From Pseudomonadota bacterium (GTDB lineage: Bacteria; Pseudomonadota; Gammaproteobacteria; Xanthomonadales; Xanthomonadaceae): 5,979 bases of DNA. The stretch spans positions 1 to 5,979 of the forward strand of contig JAEWLO010000336.1 in the NCBI GenBank assembly GCA_023457475.1. The letters run 5' to 3'. The translations under genes were made by a program, and so were the position numbers. Position 1 is the stretch's first letter; every line of letters begins with the position of its first letter. The notes under the pieces are model-generated. The model was given only the letters and a program-made list of their open reading frames with translations. It was not told the DNA's origin and searched no databases. Below are positions 1-4,913 of this stretch, in pieces.

Positions 1-24
1 CACCGCTGTACCGGAGGACTCACG

Positions 25-657
25 ATGAACCTGCGCTGGTACTTCGATTTCGTCTCACCCTTTGCTTACCTGCACTGGCAGCAGCTCAAGCGGCTGCCGC
101 AGTTCGACCAGATCACGCCGGTGCCGATCGCCTTCGGGGCCGTTCTGCAGCACCTGGGCAACCAGGGGCCGGCCGAGATCCCGGCCAAACGTCGCTTCAC
201 CTATCGCCAGGTGCTGTGGCAGGCGCAGCGGCAGGGGGTGACGGTACGCTTTCCACCCGGGCATCCGTTCAACCCGCTGGCCGCGCTGCGTCTGTGCCTG
301 GTCGCCGGGGCCACCCCGGCCGCCATCGAGGTGCTGTTCAACTGGATCTGGCGCGACGGGCATGCCGGCGACAGCCCGGCCGCACTGGCACTGCCGGGGG
401 CGATGCTGGACGTGAAGGACGTGGCGGCTGCGGTATCAGCGCCGGAGGTAAAGACCCGGCTGCGGGAGAATACGGAGGCGGCCATTGCGGCGGGCGTGTT
501 CGGCGTGCCCACCCTGTCCATCGACGGAGAAGTGTTCTGGGGCAACGAAGCGCATGGGTTGATGCAGGCGGTGTTGGAGGATCCGGATCTGCTGCAGCAA
601 ACGGAGTGGCAGCGGGTCATCGGGTTGCCGGTGGCGGTCGAACGCGTCCGGAGTTGA
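25..657 (+). CDS. 2-hydroxychromene-2-carboxylate isomerase family protein (DsbA-like / kappa-class GST fold)
   Basis: A 210-aa cytoplasmic protein with no signal peptide. It opens with a beta strand leading into YFDFVSPFAYL (residues 6-16), the signature of this family. Ser11 sits where the thiol oxidoreductase CxxC would be and is the family's glutathione-activating catalytic residue. A helical insertion domain occupies about residues 40-150, with the NPLAALR segment at 83-89. The thioredoxin fold resumes with GVFGVPTLSIDGEVFWGNE (157-175), which contains the cis-proline Pro162 before the strand and the FWG motif. The start is supported by GGAGGA at 13-18, six bases before ATG. Characterised members isomerise 2-hydroxychromene-2-carboxylate in naphthalene breakdown using glutathione. 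No aromatic-degradation genes are nearby, so the physiological substrate here is unknown and may be another glutathione-linked reaction. The family call is firm; the reaction is inferred. Confidence 0.9.
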   Translation: MNLRWYFDFVSPFAYLHWQQLKRLPQFDQITPVPIAFGAVLQHLGNQGPAEIPAKRRFTYRQVLWQAQRQGVTVRFPPGHPFNPLAALRLCLVAGATPAAIEVLFNWIWRDGHAGDSPAALALPGAMLDVKDVAAAVSAPEVKTRLRENTEAAIAAGVFGVPTLSIDGEVFWGNEAHGLMQAVLEDPDLLQQTEWQRVIGLPVAVERVRS

Positions 658-660
658 TCG

Positions 661-687
661 CGGTCCCACCGAAAGCCGGTCAATTCG
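661..687. repeat. Imperfect direct repeat, copy 1 (partner at about 735-762)
   Basis: The bases starting CGGTCCCACCGAAAGCCGGT resemble those starting CGGTTCCGCCGAAGCCGGCT at about 737-755, in the same orientation and roughly 75 bases apart. The two copies flank the GTAG palindrome at 709-730. The similarity is by eye, with one single-base indel and a few substitutions. It could be a degenerate part of a compound REP element rather than an independent repeat. Confidence 0.4.
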
Positions 688-708
688 CACGCTCCGGCCG
701 GCACCCCG

Positions 709-730
709 GTAGCGCCGGCCGTTGGCCGGC
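709..730 (+). repeat. GTAG-headed REP palindrome (SMAG-type)
   Basis: GTAG (709-712) is followed by one base and a perfect 7-bp stem, GCCGGCC (714-720) and GGCCGGC (724-730), with a GTT loop. GTAG next to a GC-rich short hairpin in an intergenic space is the hallmark of the SMAG/REP elements described in Stenotrophomonas maltophilia. These are thought to be mobilised by REP-associated tyrosine transposases (RAYT) encoded elsewhere. Such hairpins can stabilise upstream transcripts or cause partial termination. It lies 51 bases after the isomerase gene, with no T-tract, so a simple intrinsic terminator role is less likely. Confidence 0.75.
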
Positions 731-733
731 CCA

Positions 734-763
734 GGCGGTTCCGCCGAAGCCGGCTAAACCGCC
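734..763. repeat. Inverted repeat adjacent to the REP palindrome
   Basis: GGCGGTT (734-740) and AACCGCC (757-763) are exact reverse complements. The stem can be extended by two more pairs past one mismatch (731-732 with 765-766). Inside it lies the 8-bp palindrome AGCCGGCT (748-755). GGCGG (734-738) can alternatively pair with CCGCC (741-745). It begins four bases after the REP hairpin, so both may form one compound extragenic element. No T-run follows. Confidence 0.5.
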
Positions 764-770
764 CGGTCAG

Positions 771-824
771 GTAACCCAACGAAATATGAGATAGCTTTCA
801 CATTTTCGAACCGACACCCTGCCT
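771..824 (+). promoter_or_regulatory. AT-rich stretch upstream of the degV-family gene, probable promoter region
   Basis: Bases around 780-810 are clearly more AT-rich than the surrounding DNA and lie just upstream of the ribosome binding site at 825-832. TATGAG at 785-790 could serve as a -10 element, but no convincing -35 hexamer sits at the right distance. This is a location guess based on composition and position only. Confidence 0.25.
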
Positions 825-840
825 GGAGGGGGCAAACAGG

Positions 841-1785
841 ATGCGCATCGGAATCGTTGTGGACTCGGCCTGCGATCTGCCGCAGGACTTCATCACGCAG
901 AACAATCTGGTTCTGCTTCCCATCACCGTGCGCATCGGCGAGGCGGTCCTGGCCGACCACCGCGATGAGCAGGCCACGCTCAGCTTCCTGCACGCCCACG
1001 TGGCCGAGAACGGTGCCGAAGCGGAGACCATTCCCTTCAGCGTGGTGCAGATCCGCGATCTGTTCCTGGGCAAGCTGGTGATCGATTACGACCATGTGTT
1101 CTGCATGACGATCACCAAAACCCGCAGCCCCATCTACGACAATGCGATGCAGGCCAGCTTCGCGATCCTCAACGATTACAAGCCGGTGCGTCAGGCGGCG
1201 GGCTTCAACTCGCCCTTCGCGCTGCGCGTGCTCGACACCCAGAACCTGTTTGCCGCCCAAGGCGTGACCGCGGTGGAAGCGGTACGCCTGCGCGACAGCG
1301 GAGCCAGCGTGCAGCAGATCCGCGAGAAGCTGGAACAGCTGGCGCACAACGTGCACGGCTACATGGTCACCCGCGACCTGTACTACATGCGCGCCCGCGC
1401 CCGCCATAAGGGCGACCGCAGCGTGGGGCTGATCAGTGCCGCGCTGGGCAGCGCGCTGGACATCAAGCCGGTGCTGCACGGCTACCGGGGCGAAACCGGG
1501 CCGGTGGCCAAGATCAAGGGCTTCGACAACGCGGTGAACAAGCTGTTCGACTTCGTCGGCCAGCGGGTCAAGGCCGGCCTGCTCACCCCCACCGTCTGCG
1601 TCAGCTACGGCGGCGAGCTGGAGGACCTGCGTGCCCTGCCCGGCTACGCCGCGCTGCGCCAGACCTGCGAAGCGCATGGGGTGCAGGTGTTCGAGTCGGT
1701 GATGAGCCTGACCGGCATGGTCAACGTGGGCAAGGGTGCGGTGACCATCGGCTTCGCCGACGAACCGCATACGTTCAGCGGCTGA
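841..1785 (+). CDS. Divergent DegV-family (lipid-binding, FakB-like) protein
   Basis: A 314-aa cytoplasmic protein, somewhat longer than the roughly 280-290 aa usual for the family. DegV landmarks appear in order: VDSACDLP (7-14), LPITV (26-30), the loop around TRSPIYDNA (94-102), DTQNLFAAQG (132-141), the helix YMVTRDLYYMRARAR (174-188), LGSALDIKPVL (202-212), and the C-terminal VNVGKGAVTIGFA (294-306). DegV/FakB proteins bind a fatty acid and, in Gram-positives, present it to the FakA kinase. Here the usual SGT of the ligand loop reads SPI, keeping Ser96. The His of the usual HxGPG motif is Asn295. Ligand chemistry may therefore differ. GGAGGGGG at 825-832, eight bases before ATG, supports the start. 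No kinase partner is in the window. The family call is strong; the ligand and role are unknown. Confidence 0.88.
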   Translation: MRIGIVVDSACDLPQDFITQNNLVLLPITVRIGEAVLADHRDEQATLSFLHAHVAENGAEAETIPFSVVQIRDLFLGKLVIDYDHVFCMTITKTRSPIYDNAMQASFAILNDYKPVRQAAGFNSPFALRVLDTQNLFAAQGVTAVEAVRLRDSGASVQQIREKLEQLAHNVHGYMVTRDLYYMRARARHKGDRSVGLISAALGSALDIKPVLHGYRGETGPVAKIKGFDNAVNKLFDFVGQRVKAGLLTPTVCVSYGGELEDLRALPGYAALRQTCEAHGVQVFESVMSLTGMVNVGKGAVTIGFADEPHTFSG

Positions 1786-1813
1786 GTGATCGCCCGGGTC
1801 GGGTTCCTGCACG

Positions 1814-1830
1814 CCGGTTGCACCGGGTTT
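1814..1830 (+). terminator. Weak possible terminator hairpin after the degV-family gene
   Basis: CCGGT (1814-1818) and ACCGG (1822-1826) form a 5-bp stem with a TGC loop, followed by GTTT. It sits 29 bases after the DegV stop. The stem is short and the T-run is only three bases, so termination would be inefficient at best. The next gene starts at 1864. Confidence 0.25.
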
Positions 1831-1863
1831 CTGGCAGTCTTGCGCCACTCAAGGGAGACCACC

Positions 1864-2208
1864 ATGTCGTCAGTCGTGCAATACACCATCAGCCTGCCGG
1901 ACCCGTCCAAGGCCCGTGGCAACGATCCGGAGCTGTCGTTCCACTCGAAGAGCGCGTCCGGCCTTGCCGAAGAACTCCAGGCCGCCCTGGCCAGCCCTGC
2001 ACTGTTCGAGAAGTGGCGGGCCAAACAACCCGACCCGGACGCAGTGGAAGACCAGTGGGGCGTGACCGACCCGGGTGCCACCGTCACCGGTGAGCAGAAG
2101 GACCTGCGCATCAACCTCATCGTAAGCACCCGCATCGACAGCGACGTGTTCAAGCAGCGCCTGCGCCTGCTGGCCGGCCATCATTGGGAAATGCGCGACG
2201 TGCGATGA
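1864..2208 (+). CDS. Uncharacterised 114-aa soluble protein
   Basis: The reading frame is open from a GTG at 1786, but the ATG at 1864 has a clear GGGAG (1853-1857) six bases upstream. The 26 residues encoded before it look untranslated, so the short form is preferred. The protein has no signal peptide, membrane segment or cysteine. It starts with a strand-like segment (SVVQYTISLPDP, 3-14). A charged and helical centre follows, including LAEELQAALASPALFEKWRAKQ. The C-terminus looks like a strand-helix unit (DLRINLIVSTRIDSDVFKQRLRLLAGHHWEMRDV). I do not recognise the family. It is the first gene of a probable operon with the next two. Its stop codon lies inside a strong stem-loop that runs up to the next start, so its translation may control that of the next gene. 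Confidence 0.8.
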   Translation: MSSVVQYTISLPDPSKARGNDPELSFHSKSASGLAEELQAALASPALFEKWRAKQPDPDAVEDQWGVTDPGATVTGEQKDLRINLIVSTRIDSDVFKQRLRLLAGHHWEMRDVR

Positions 2209-2235
2209 TGCGGCCCCTACCCGCACGGATCGCAC
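2200..2235 (+). promoter_or_regulatory. Stem-loop spanning a stop codon and masking the next start (candidate translational-coupling structure)
   Basis: GTGCGAT (2200-2206) pairs perfectly with ATCGCAC (2229-2235). Inside it, TGCGG (2209-2213) pairs with CCGCA (2221-2225) around a 7-base loop. The internal loop is GA on one side and CGG on the other. The structure contains the stop of the 114-aa gene (2206-2208) and ends one base before the ATG at 2237. It covers the place where a Shine-Dalgarno sequence should be; none of quality is visible. A ribosome finishing the upstream gene would open the hairpin. The coupling role is inferred; the pairing is read directly. Confidence 0.5.
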
Positions 2236-2236
2236 A

Positions 2237-2650
2237 ATGGACCCCAAGCTGAACGACCTGCTCGCCCAGACCAATCTGGGCGAGCTGCTGCAACCCAGCG
2301 CGCCGGAGCGGAATTACCACCAGCCAGTGACCCCGCCCACACCGGCAACACCTGAACCCGCCCGCTCCACCACCGACCCGCTCCAGGTCCACTTCGGCCA
2401 GGTCAGCGTGGTGGGTGGCCTGCGCAGCGACAGCCCGGTCAGCGGCCGGCTGAAGCTGTTCGCCCTGGTGTTCATTGGCGGCCCCACCATCATCACCGGC
2501 CTGCTGCTCCTGAATATTGTATGGAGCAACGCAAATGGCGGACTGTTCGGCAAGATCGTCGGTAGCCTGATCTCCTTGGCGATCATGGCCTTCTGGCCGT
2601 TCATCATCTACGGAAAGCGGCGCAAACCGTCTTCGGGGCAAGCACGATGA
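2237..2650 (+). CDS. Uncharacterised 137-aa protein with two membrane segments
   Basis: The cytoplasm-like N-terminal half contains a short helix (KLNDLLAQTNLGELLQ, 4-19), a proline/threonine-rich linker (about 30-42) and a polar stretch to residue 71. Two hydrophobic segments follow at about 73-96 and 105-126, separated by a short polar turn (SNANGG). The tail after them is basic (KRRK, 127-130), which by the positive-inside rule places both termini in the cytoplasm. There is no signal peptide and no recognisable family. The start has only a poor ribosome binding site and lies one base after the stem-loop at 2200-2235, suggesting coupling to the upstream gene. The end overlaps the next gene by ATGA. 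An inner-membrane anchor working with one of its neighbours is plausible but unproven. Confidence 0.75.
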   Translation: MDPKLNDLLAQTNLGELLQPSAPERNYHQPVTPPTPATPEPARSTTDPLQVHFGQVSVVGGLRSDSPVSGRLKLFALVFIGGPTIITGLLLLNIVWSNANGGLFGKIVGSLISLAIMAFWPFIIYGKRRKPSSGQAR

Positions 2651-3300
2651 GGGGTCGCGGGAAGGGCGAGGAAGCAGAACACCGCGAGTTTGGGGCGGAC
2701 GCGTTGTCCGCTGTAAGAAAAGCAAAAGCTTTCCGTGAACGGCTACTTCGGCCCGCTGAGCGCCGCCAGCCGAAACTGCGTTTCGCGCCACGCGGACTGC
2801 GATACCTCCAGCGGTGGTCGGAAAGCTTCGCCGGGACATTTCCTTCTGCTGAAGAACTGGCCTTGAATCCGACCCACTGGAACCACAAGATTCCGGTGGA
2901 CTCGCGATTGGTTGAAGAACCCGATACCAATCCGCAGTTGCAACGCGAATGCGCGCAGCGCCTCATCAACGCCTGCGCGCACCTGATCGCAGCCAAGCCC
3001 GTCGCTCTCAAACACGTTCGAGTTACGTGCTGCATCCAGCTACCCCTGATGTTCGGGAGCGAGATCTGCCTGTATCTGGACGAAGCCTACTACCGCGGGC
3101 ATACAGAAGCGGGGCCACGGGAGGGCGGAAGGATGATCGCGCTCCATCCCCGCAGCCTCGCACGGGAATGGGGACTCCACCTTCCCATCGGGGTGGGCGA
3201 ACGGGGAGTGGCGGTGGACTATCCGGAAACCGCGACAAACGAGGGCTGGGCCAGCGATCTGTGGTACTTCGGCGAGGTGGATGACGCAGGCCGGGTGTGA
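2647..3300 (+). CDS. DUF3916-like protein, function unknown
   Basis: A 217-aa soluble protein whose ATG overlaps the preceding stop (ATGA at 2647-2650), implying translational coupling. The first 45 residues are basic and arginine/lysine-rich. The core from about residue 46 matches my recollection of DUF3916. It has a helix ending in a Phe-Pro (GTFPSAEE), then HWNHKIPVDSRLVEEP (77-92), a Cys-Gln helix (ECAQRLINACAHLI), a KP turn, the strand VRVTCCIQLPLMFGSEICLYLDEAYY, and a C-terminal tryptophan/WYFGE end. No catalytic motif is evident. By my line counts GC is about 62% over 2701-3300, with several 60-base blocks at 52-57%. The nearby cyclase gene has blocks at 72-80%. Codons such as AGA, AAA and GCA cluster near the start. 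This may signal recent acquisition. The family label is from memory of the pattern, not a search. Confidence 0.72.
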   Translation: MRGRGKGEEAEHREFGADALSAVRKAKAFRERLLRPAERRQPKLRFAPRGLRYLQRWSESFAGTFPSAEELALNPTHWNHKIPVDSRLVEEPDTNPQLQRECAQRLINACAHLIAAKPVALKHVRVTCCIQLPLMFGSEICLYLDEAYYRGHTEAGPREGGRMIALHPRSLAREWGLHLPIGVGERGVAVDYPETATNEGWASDLWYFGEVDDAGRV

Positions 3301-3301
3301 T

Positions 3302-3316
3302 GATCAGAGACTGATC
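3302..3316. terminator. Small hairpin at the convergent gene junction, possible weak bidirectional terminator
   Basis: GATCAG (3302-3307) and CTGATC (3311-3316) form a perfect 6-bp inverted repeat with an AGA loop. It starts just after the plus-strand stop (3298-3300) and includes the minus-strand stop (3304-3306). There is no T-tract on either strand, so it is at most a weak terminator; it may be coincidental. Confidence 0.25.
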
Positions 3317-4734
3317 CTGCCTTCCACCACGCGATTCCGCCCCTCGCGCTTGGCCGCATACAGCGCCGCGTCCGCGGCCGCCAGCAACGGTGCCGCGTCG
3401 GTCGTGGTGACCTGCTCCACCAGCACCGCCCCCACGCTGATCGTCACCCCGGTTGGGCTGCCGCCGTCAGGAAGGGGCAGGCGGATGCGCTCGACGGCCA
3501 GGCGCAGGGTGTCCGCCAGCGCCAGCACGCCGTCGCGCGGGGTATCGGGTACCACGACCGCGAACTCTTCGCCGCCGTACCGCGCGACCACGTCGGTGCC
3601 GCGCGTGGCGCAGTGGCCGAGCGCGGTGGCGACCGCGCGCAGGCAGGCGTCGCCCTGCGGGTGACCGAAGCGGTCGTTGAACTGCTTGAAGTGGTCGATG
3701 TCCACCATCAGCAGTGCGATGCGCTGCCCACTGCGGCGGGCGCGTGCCCATTCGGCCTGCAGCACCTGGTCGAATTCGCGCCGGTTGGCCACGCCGGTCA
3801 GCGCGTCCACCCGTGCCAGCGCGTCCAGTTGTTCCTGCCGCTCCAGCGCACGCACCTGCATCACCACCCCCCGGGTGCCCGCGCCCAACGTGGCCCAGAT
3901 GAATCCGAACGCGGCCAGGTACGGATGCTGGTCCACCAGCAACGCCGACACCACCAGCAGGGCGGCGGGCAGGATCAACGGGCTGCCTGCGCGCACCGCC
4001 AGCGCGAAGCGCCGCGATGTGCGGATCGGGGCCAGCTCGCGTTGCTGCACCGCCAGCACTGCCAGCAGCAGGAACGGCAGGCCGATGAGCAGATCGCTGG
4101 AACCGCCGTAGCGGGCATCGTTCATGACGTGGTTGATGTACGCCGCCATCACCAGATACGTCCATGCGTACACGGTGAGCACCCGGAAGAAAGTTCGTCG
4201 CGGGCCATCATCGGCGGCCACCCAGCGCAGCAGCGCGAACACCGCGATGAAGACATTCTCGATGTCGAACATCAACCGCAGGCTGCCGATCGCCGGATCC
4301 GGCGTATCGGTCGGACTGGCGAAGGAGAAGGTGTGCACGAAGAACAGGTAGCCCAGCACCAGCGCCAGCGCGCCGTCGATGACGATGAGATACCACGGCT
4401 CATGCCGCGGATGAGCCATGGCGAAGGTGAGCGGCACGCCGTAGAGCACATAGAGCAGCATGGCGATGCCGGGAAGCGTGTCCGCGCTGCCCTGTGCGAT
4501 GTCCTGATACATGTTCAGGGCCATCCCGCCAGCCCAGAGCAGCATGCCCACGGCAACGGCGAACCACCCGACCCGTGCTTCGCTGCGCTGCATGCGCCAC
4601 AGGCACGCGGACGCCGCCAGCAGCGGCGCGCCGATCAGGAAGCCGAACGAGATCGCACCGGCATGGGCGGGCAGCGCCCACAGCGCCAACCCGTGGCAGA
4701 GCACGTACAACGCGGCCAGCCACCACGCTCGCAT
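3304..4734 (-). CDS. Membrane-bound diguanylate cyclase (GGDEF domain)
   Basis: A 476-aa inner-membrane protein that makes cyclic di-GMP from two GTP. The N-terminal 290 residues contain about nine or ten hydrophobic segments: near 3-22, 26-46, 55-76, 87-107, 113-134, 158-172, 182-205, 212-230, 248-267 and 270-290. I cannot assign this region to a named MASE-type sensor. A short helical linker (about 291-309) leads to the GGDEF domain, with DALTGVANRREF (310-321), the metal-binding VDIDHFKQFND (344-354), RYGGEEF (385-391), and the late motif ISVGAV followed by ADAALYAAKREGRNRV. The inhibitory I-site is intact as R378-G-T-D381, five residues before GGEEF, so product feedback is expected. There is no EAL domain. 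The start is the ATG at 4734, preceded by a strong AGGAGGGGAGGG; an ATG seven codons upstream would put that sequence inside the gene. It is divergent from the transpeptidase gene. Confidence 0.93.
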   Translation of the reverse strand: MRAWWLAALYVLCHGLALWALPAHAGAISFGFLIGAPLLAASACLWRMQRSEARVGWFAVAVGMLLWAGGMALNMYQDIAQGSADTLPGIAMLLYVLYGVPLTFAMAHPRHEPWYLIVIDGALALVLGYLFFVHTFSFASPTDTPDPAIGSLRLMFDIENVFIAVFALLRWVAADDGPRRTFFRVLTVYAWTYLVMAAYINHVMNDARYGGSSDLLIGLPFLLLAVLAVQQRELAPIRTSRRFALAVRAGSPLILPAALLVVSALLVDQHPYLAAFGFIWATLGAGTRGVVMQVRALERQEQLDALARVDALTGVANRREFDQVLQAEWARARRSGQRIALLMVDIDHFKQFNDRFGHPQGDACLRAVATALGHCATRGTDVVARYGGEEFAVVVPDTPRDGVLALADTLRLAVERIRLPLPDGGSPTGVTISVGAVLVEQVTTTDAAPLLAAADAALYAAKREGRNRVVEGRISL

Positions 4735-4737
4735 GAC

Positions 4738-4750
4738 GCCCTCCCCTCCT
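4738..4750 (-). promoter_or_regulatory. Strong Shine-Dalgarno deciding the cyclase start
   Basis: On the minus strand the sequence AGGAGGGGAGGG, four bases before the ATG at 4734-4732, is an extended match to the anti-Shine-Dalgarno sequence. It lies between the upstream ATG (4755-4753) and this one, and so argues for the shorter 476-aa product over the 483-aa version. Confidence 0.7.
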
Positions 4751-4775
4751 GCCATGTGCAGCTACCTTAGCGCCT

Positions 4776-4810
4776 CGTCGTGTACGCGGCTTCACGCCGC
4801 TGCCACGACG
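4776..4810. repeat. Inverted repeat 1 in the divergent intergenic region
   Basis: CGTCGTG (4776-4782) pairs exactly with CACGACG (4804-4810). Nested inside, GCGGC (4786-4790) pairs with GCCGC (4796-4800) around the loop TTCAC. The two stems are separated by a symmetric 3x3 internal loop. In either transcript it would be a 35-base stem-loop. As DNA it could be an operator between the two divergent genes. It shares its last base with the next palindrome. Confidence 0.5.
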
Positions 4811-4829
4811 CCGTCATCTAGATGACGGC
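4810..4829. promoter_or_regulatory. Perfect 20-bp palindrome, candidate operator between divergent genes
   Basis: GCCGTCATCTAGATGACGGC is fully self-complementary, with CTAG at its centre. If C4830 is bulged, GAC (4807-4809) and GTC (4831-4833) add three more pairs. An overlapping 10-bp palindrome, GACGGCCGTC, occupies 4824-4833, so CCGTC/GACGG half-sites recur at 4811, 4824 and 4829. A perfect palindrome this long is not expected by chance in an intergenic region of 179 bases. It sits about 76 bases upstream of the cyclase start and 84 upstream of the transpeptidase start, so a dimeric regulator could act on both. The regulator is unknown, and a hairpin role in RNA cannot be excluded. Confidence 0.6.
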
Positions 4830-4845
4830 CGTCCAAGCGGGCGAG

Positions 4846-4870
4846 GCCGCGTTCACGAATCGTGCGCGGC
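4846..4870. repeat. Inverted repeat 3 in the divergent intergenic region
   Basis: GCCGCG (4846-4851) pairs with CGCGGC (4865-4870). Inside, CACG (4854-4857) pairs with CGTG (4861-4864) around the triloop AAT, leaving a two-base TT bulge on the left arm. It lies about 43 bases upstream of the transpeptidase ATG, probably within or near its 5' untranslated region. Confidence 0.45.
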
Positions 4871-4913
4871 GGGCTGCGGCATGGTGGTTCCACGTCCTGT
4901 ATCGGAGTCACCG

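Noticed and set aside
216..794. Plus-strand open frame overlapping the isomerase gene and running into the intergenic region
   Set aside because: The translation is Gly/Ala/Arg-rich low complexity in the wrong frame of a well-recognised gene.
754..1848. Long minus-strand open frame opposite the degV-family gene
   Set aside because: The plus strand encodes a recognisable DegV protein with a good ribosome binding site. The antisense translation is low-complexity (His, Ala, Gln, Gly rich), as expected from a GC-rich shadow frame.
1786..1863. GTG-initiated N-terminal extension of the 114-aa protein
   Set aside because: The ATG at 1864 has a clear ribosome binding site, and the extension would start directly at the DegV stop codon without one of its own.
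2150..2839. Minus-strand open frame across the uncharacterised trio
   Set aside because: Although the plus-strand genes here lack firm function, they have coherent features (two membrane segments, ATGA overlap, DUF3916-like pattern). The antisense frame has no ribosome binding site or hydrophobic pattern that I can see and is rich in Gly, Ala, Gln and Arg.
4735..4755. Upstream ATG giving a 483-aa cyclase
   Set aside because: The strongest Shine-Dalgarno lies between this ATG and the one at 4734, so it would be inside the coding region; the later ATG also starts right at the first membrane segment.
3613..4770. Long plus-strand open frame opposite the cyclase gene
   Set aside because: The minus strand carries a complete GGDEF domain. 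The plus translation is rich in His, Arg and Gln with no domain, a mirror of the strong codon bias.
4881..4893. Small inverted repeat GTGG-TT-CCAC just upstream of the transpeptidase start
   Set aside because: A 4-bp stem with a two-base loop is common by chance in GC-rich DNA and too short to claim as an operator or hairpin.
4881..4913. Upstream ATG for the transpeptidase
   Set aside because: It would put 11 polar residues before the signal peptide and lacks a good ribosome binding site, while ATG 4914 has GGAG six bases upstream.
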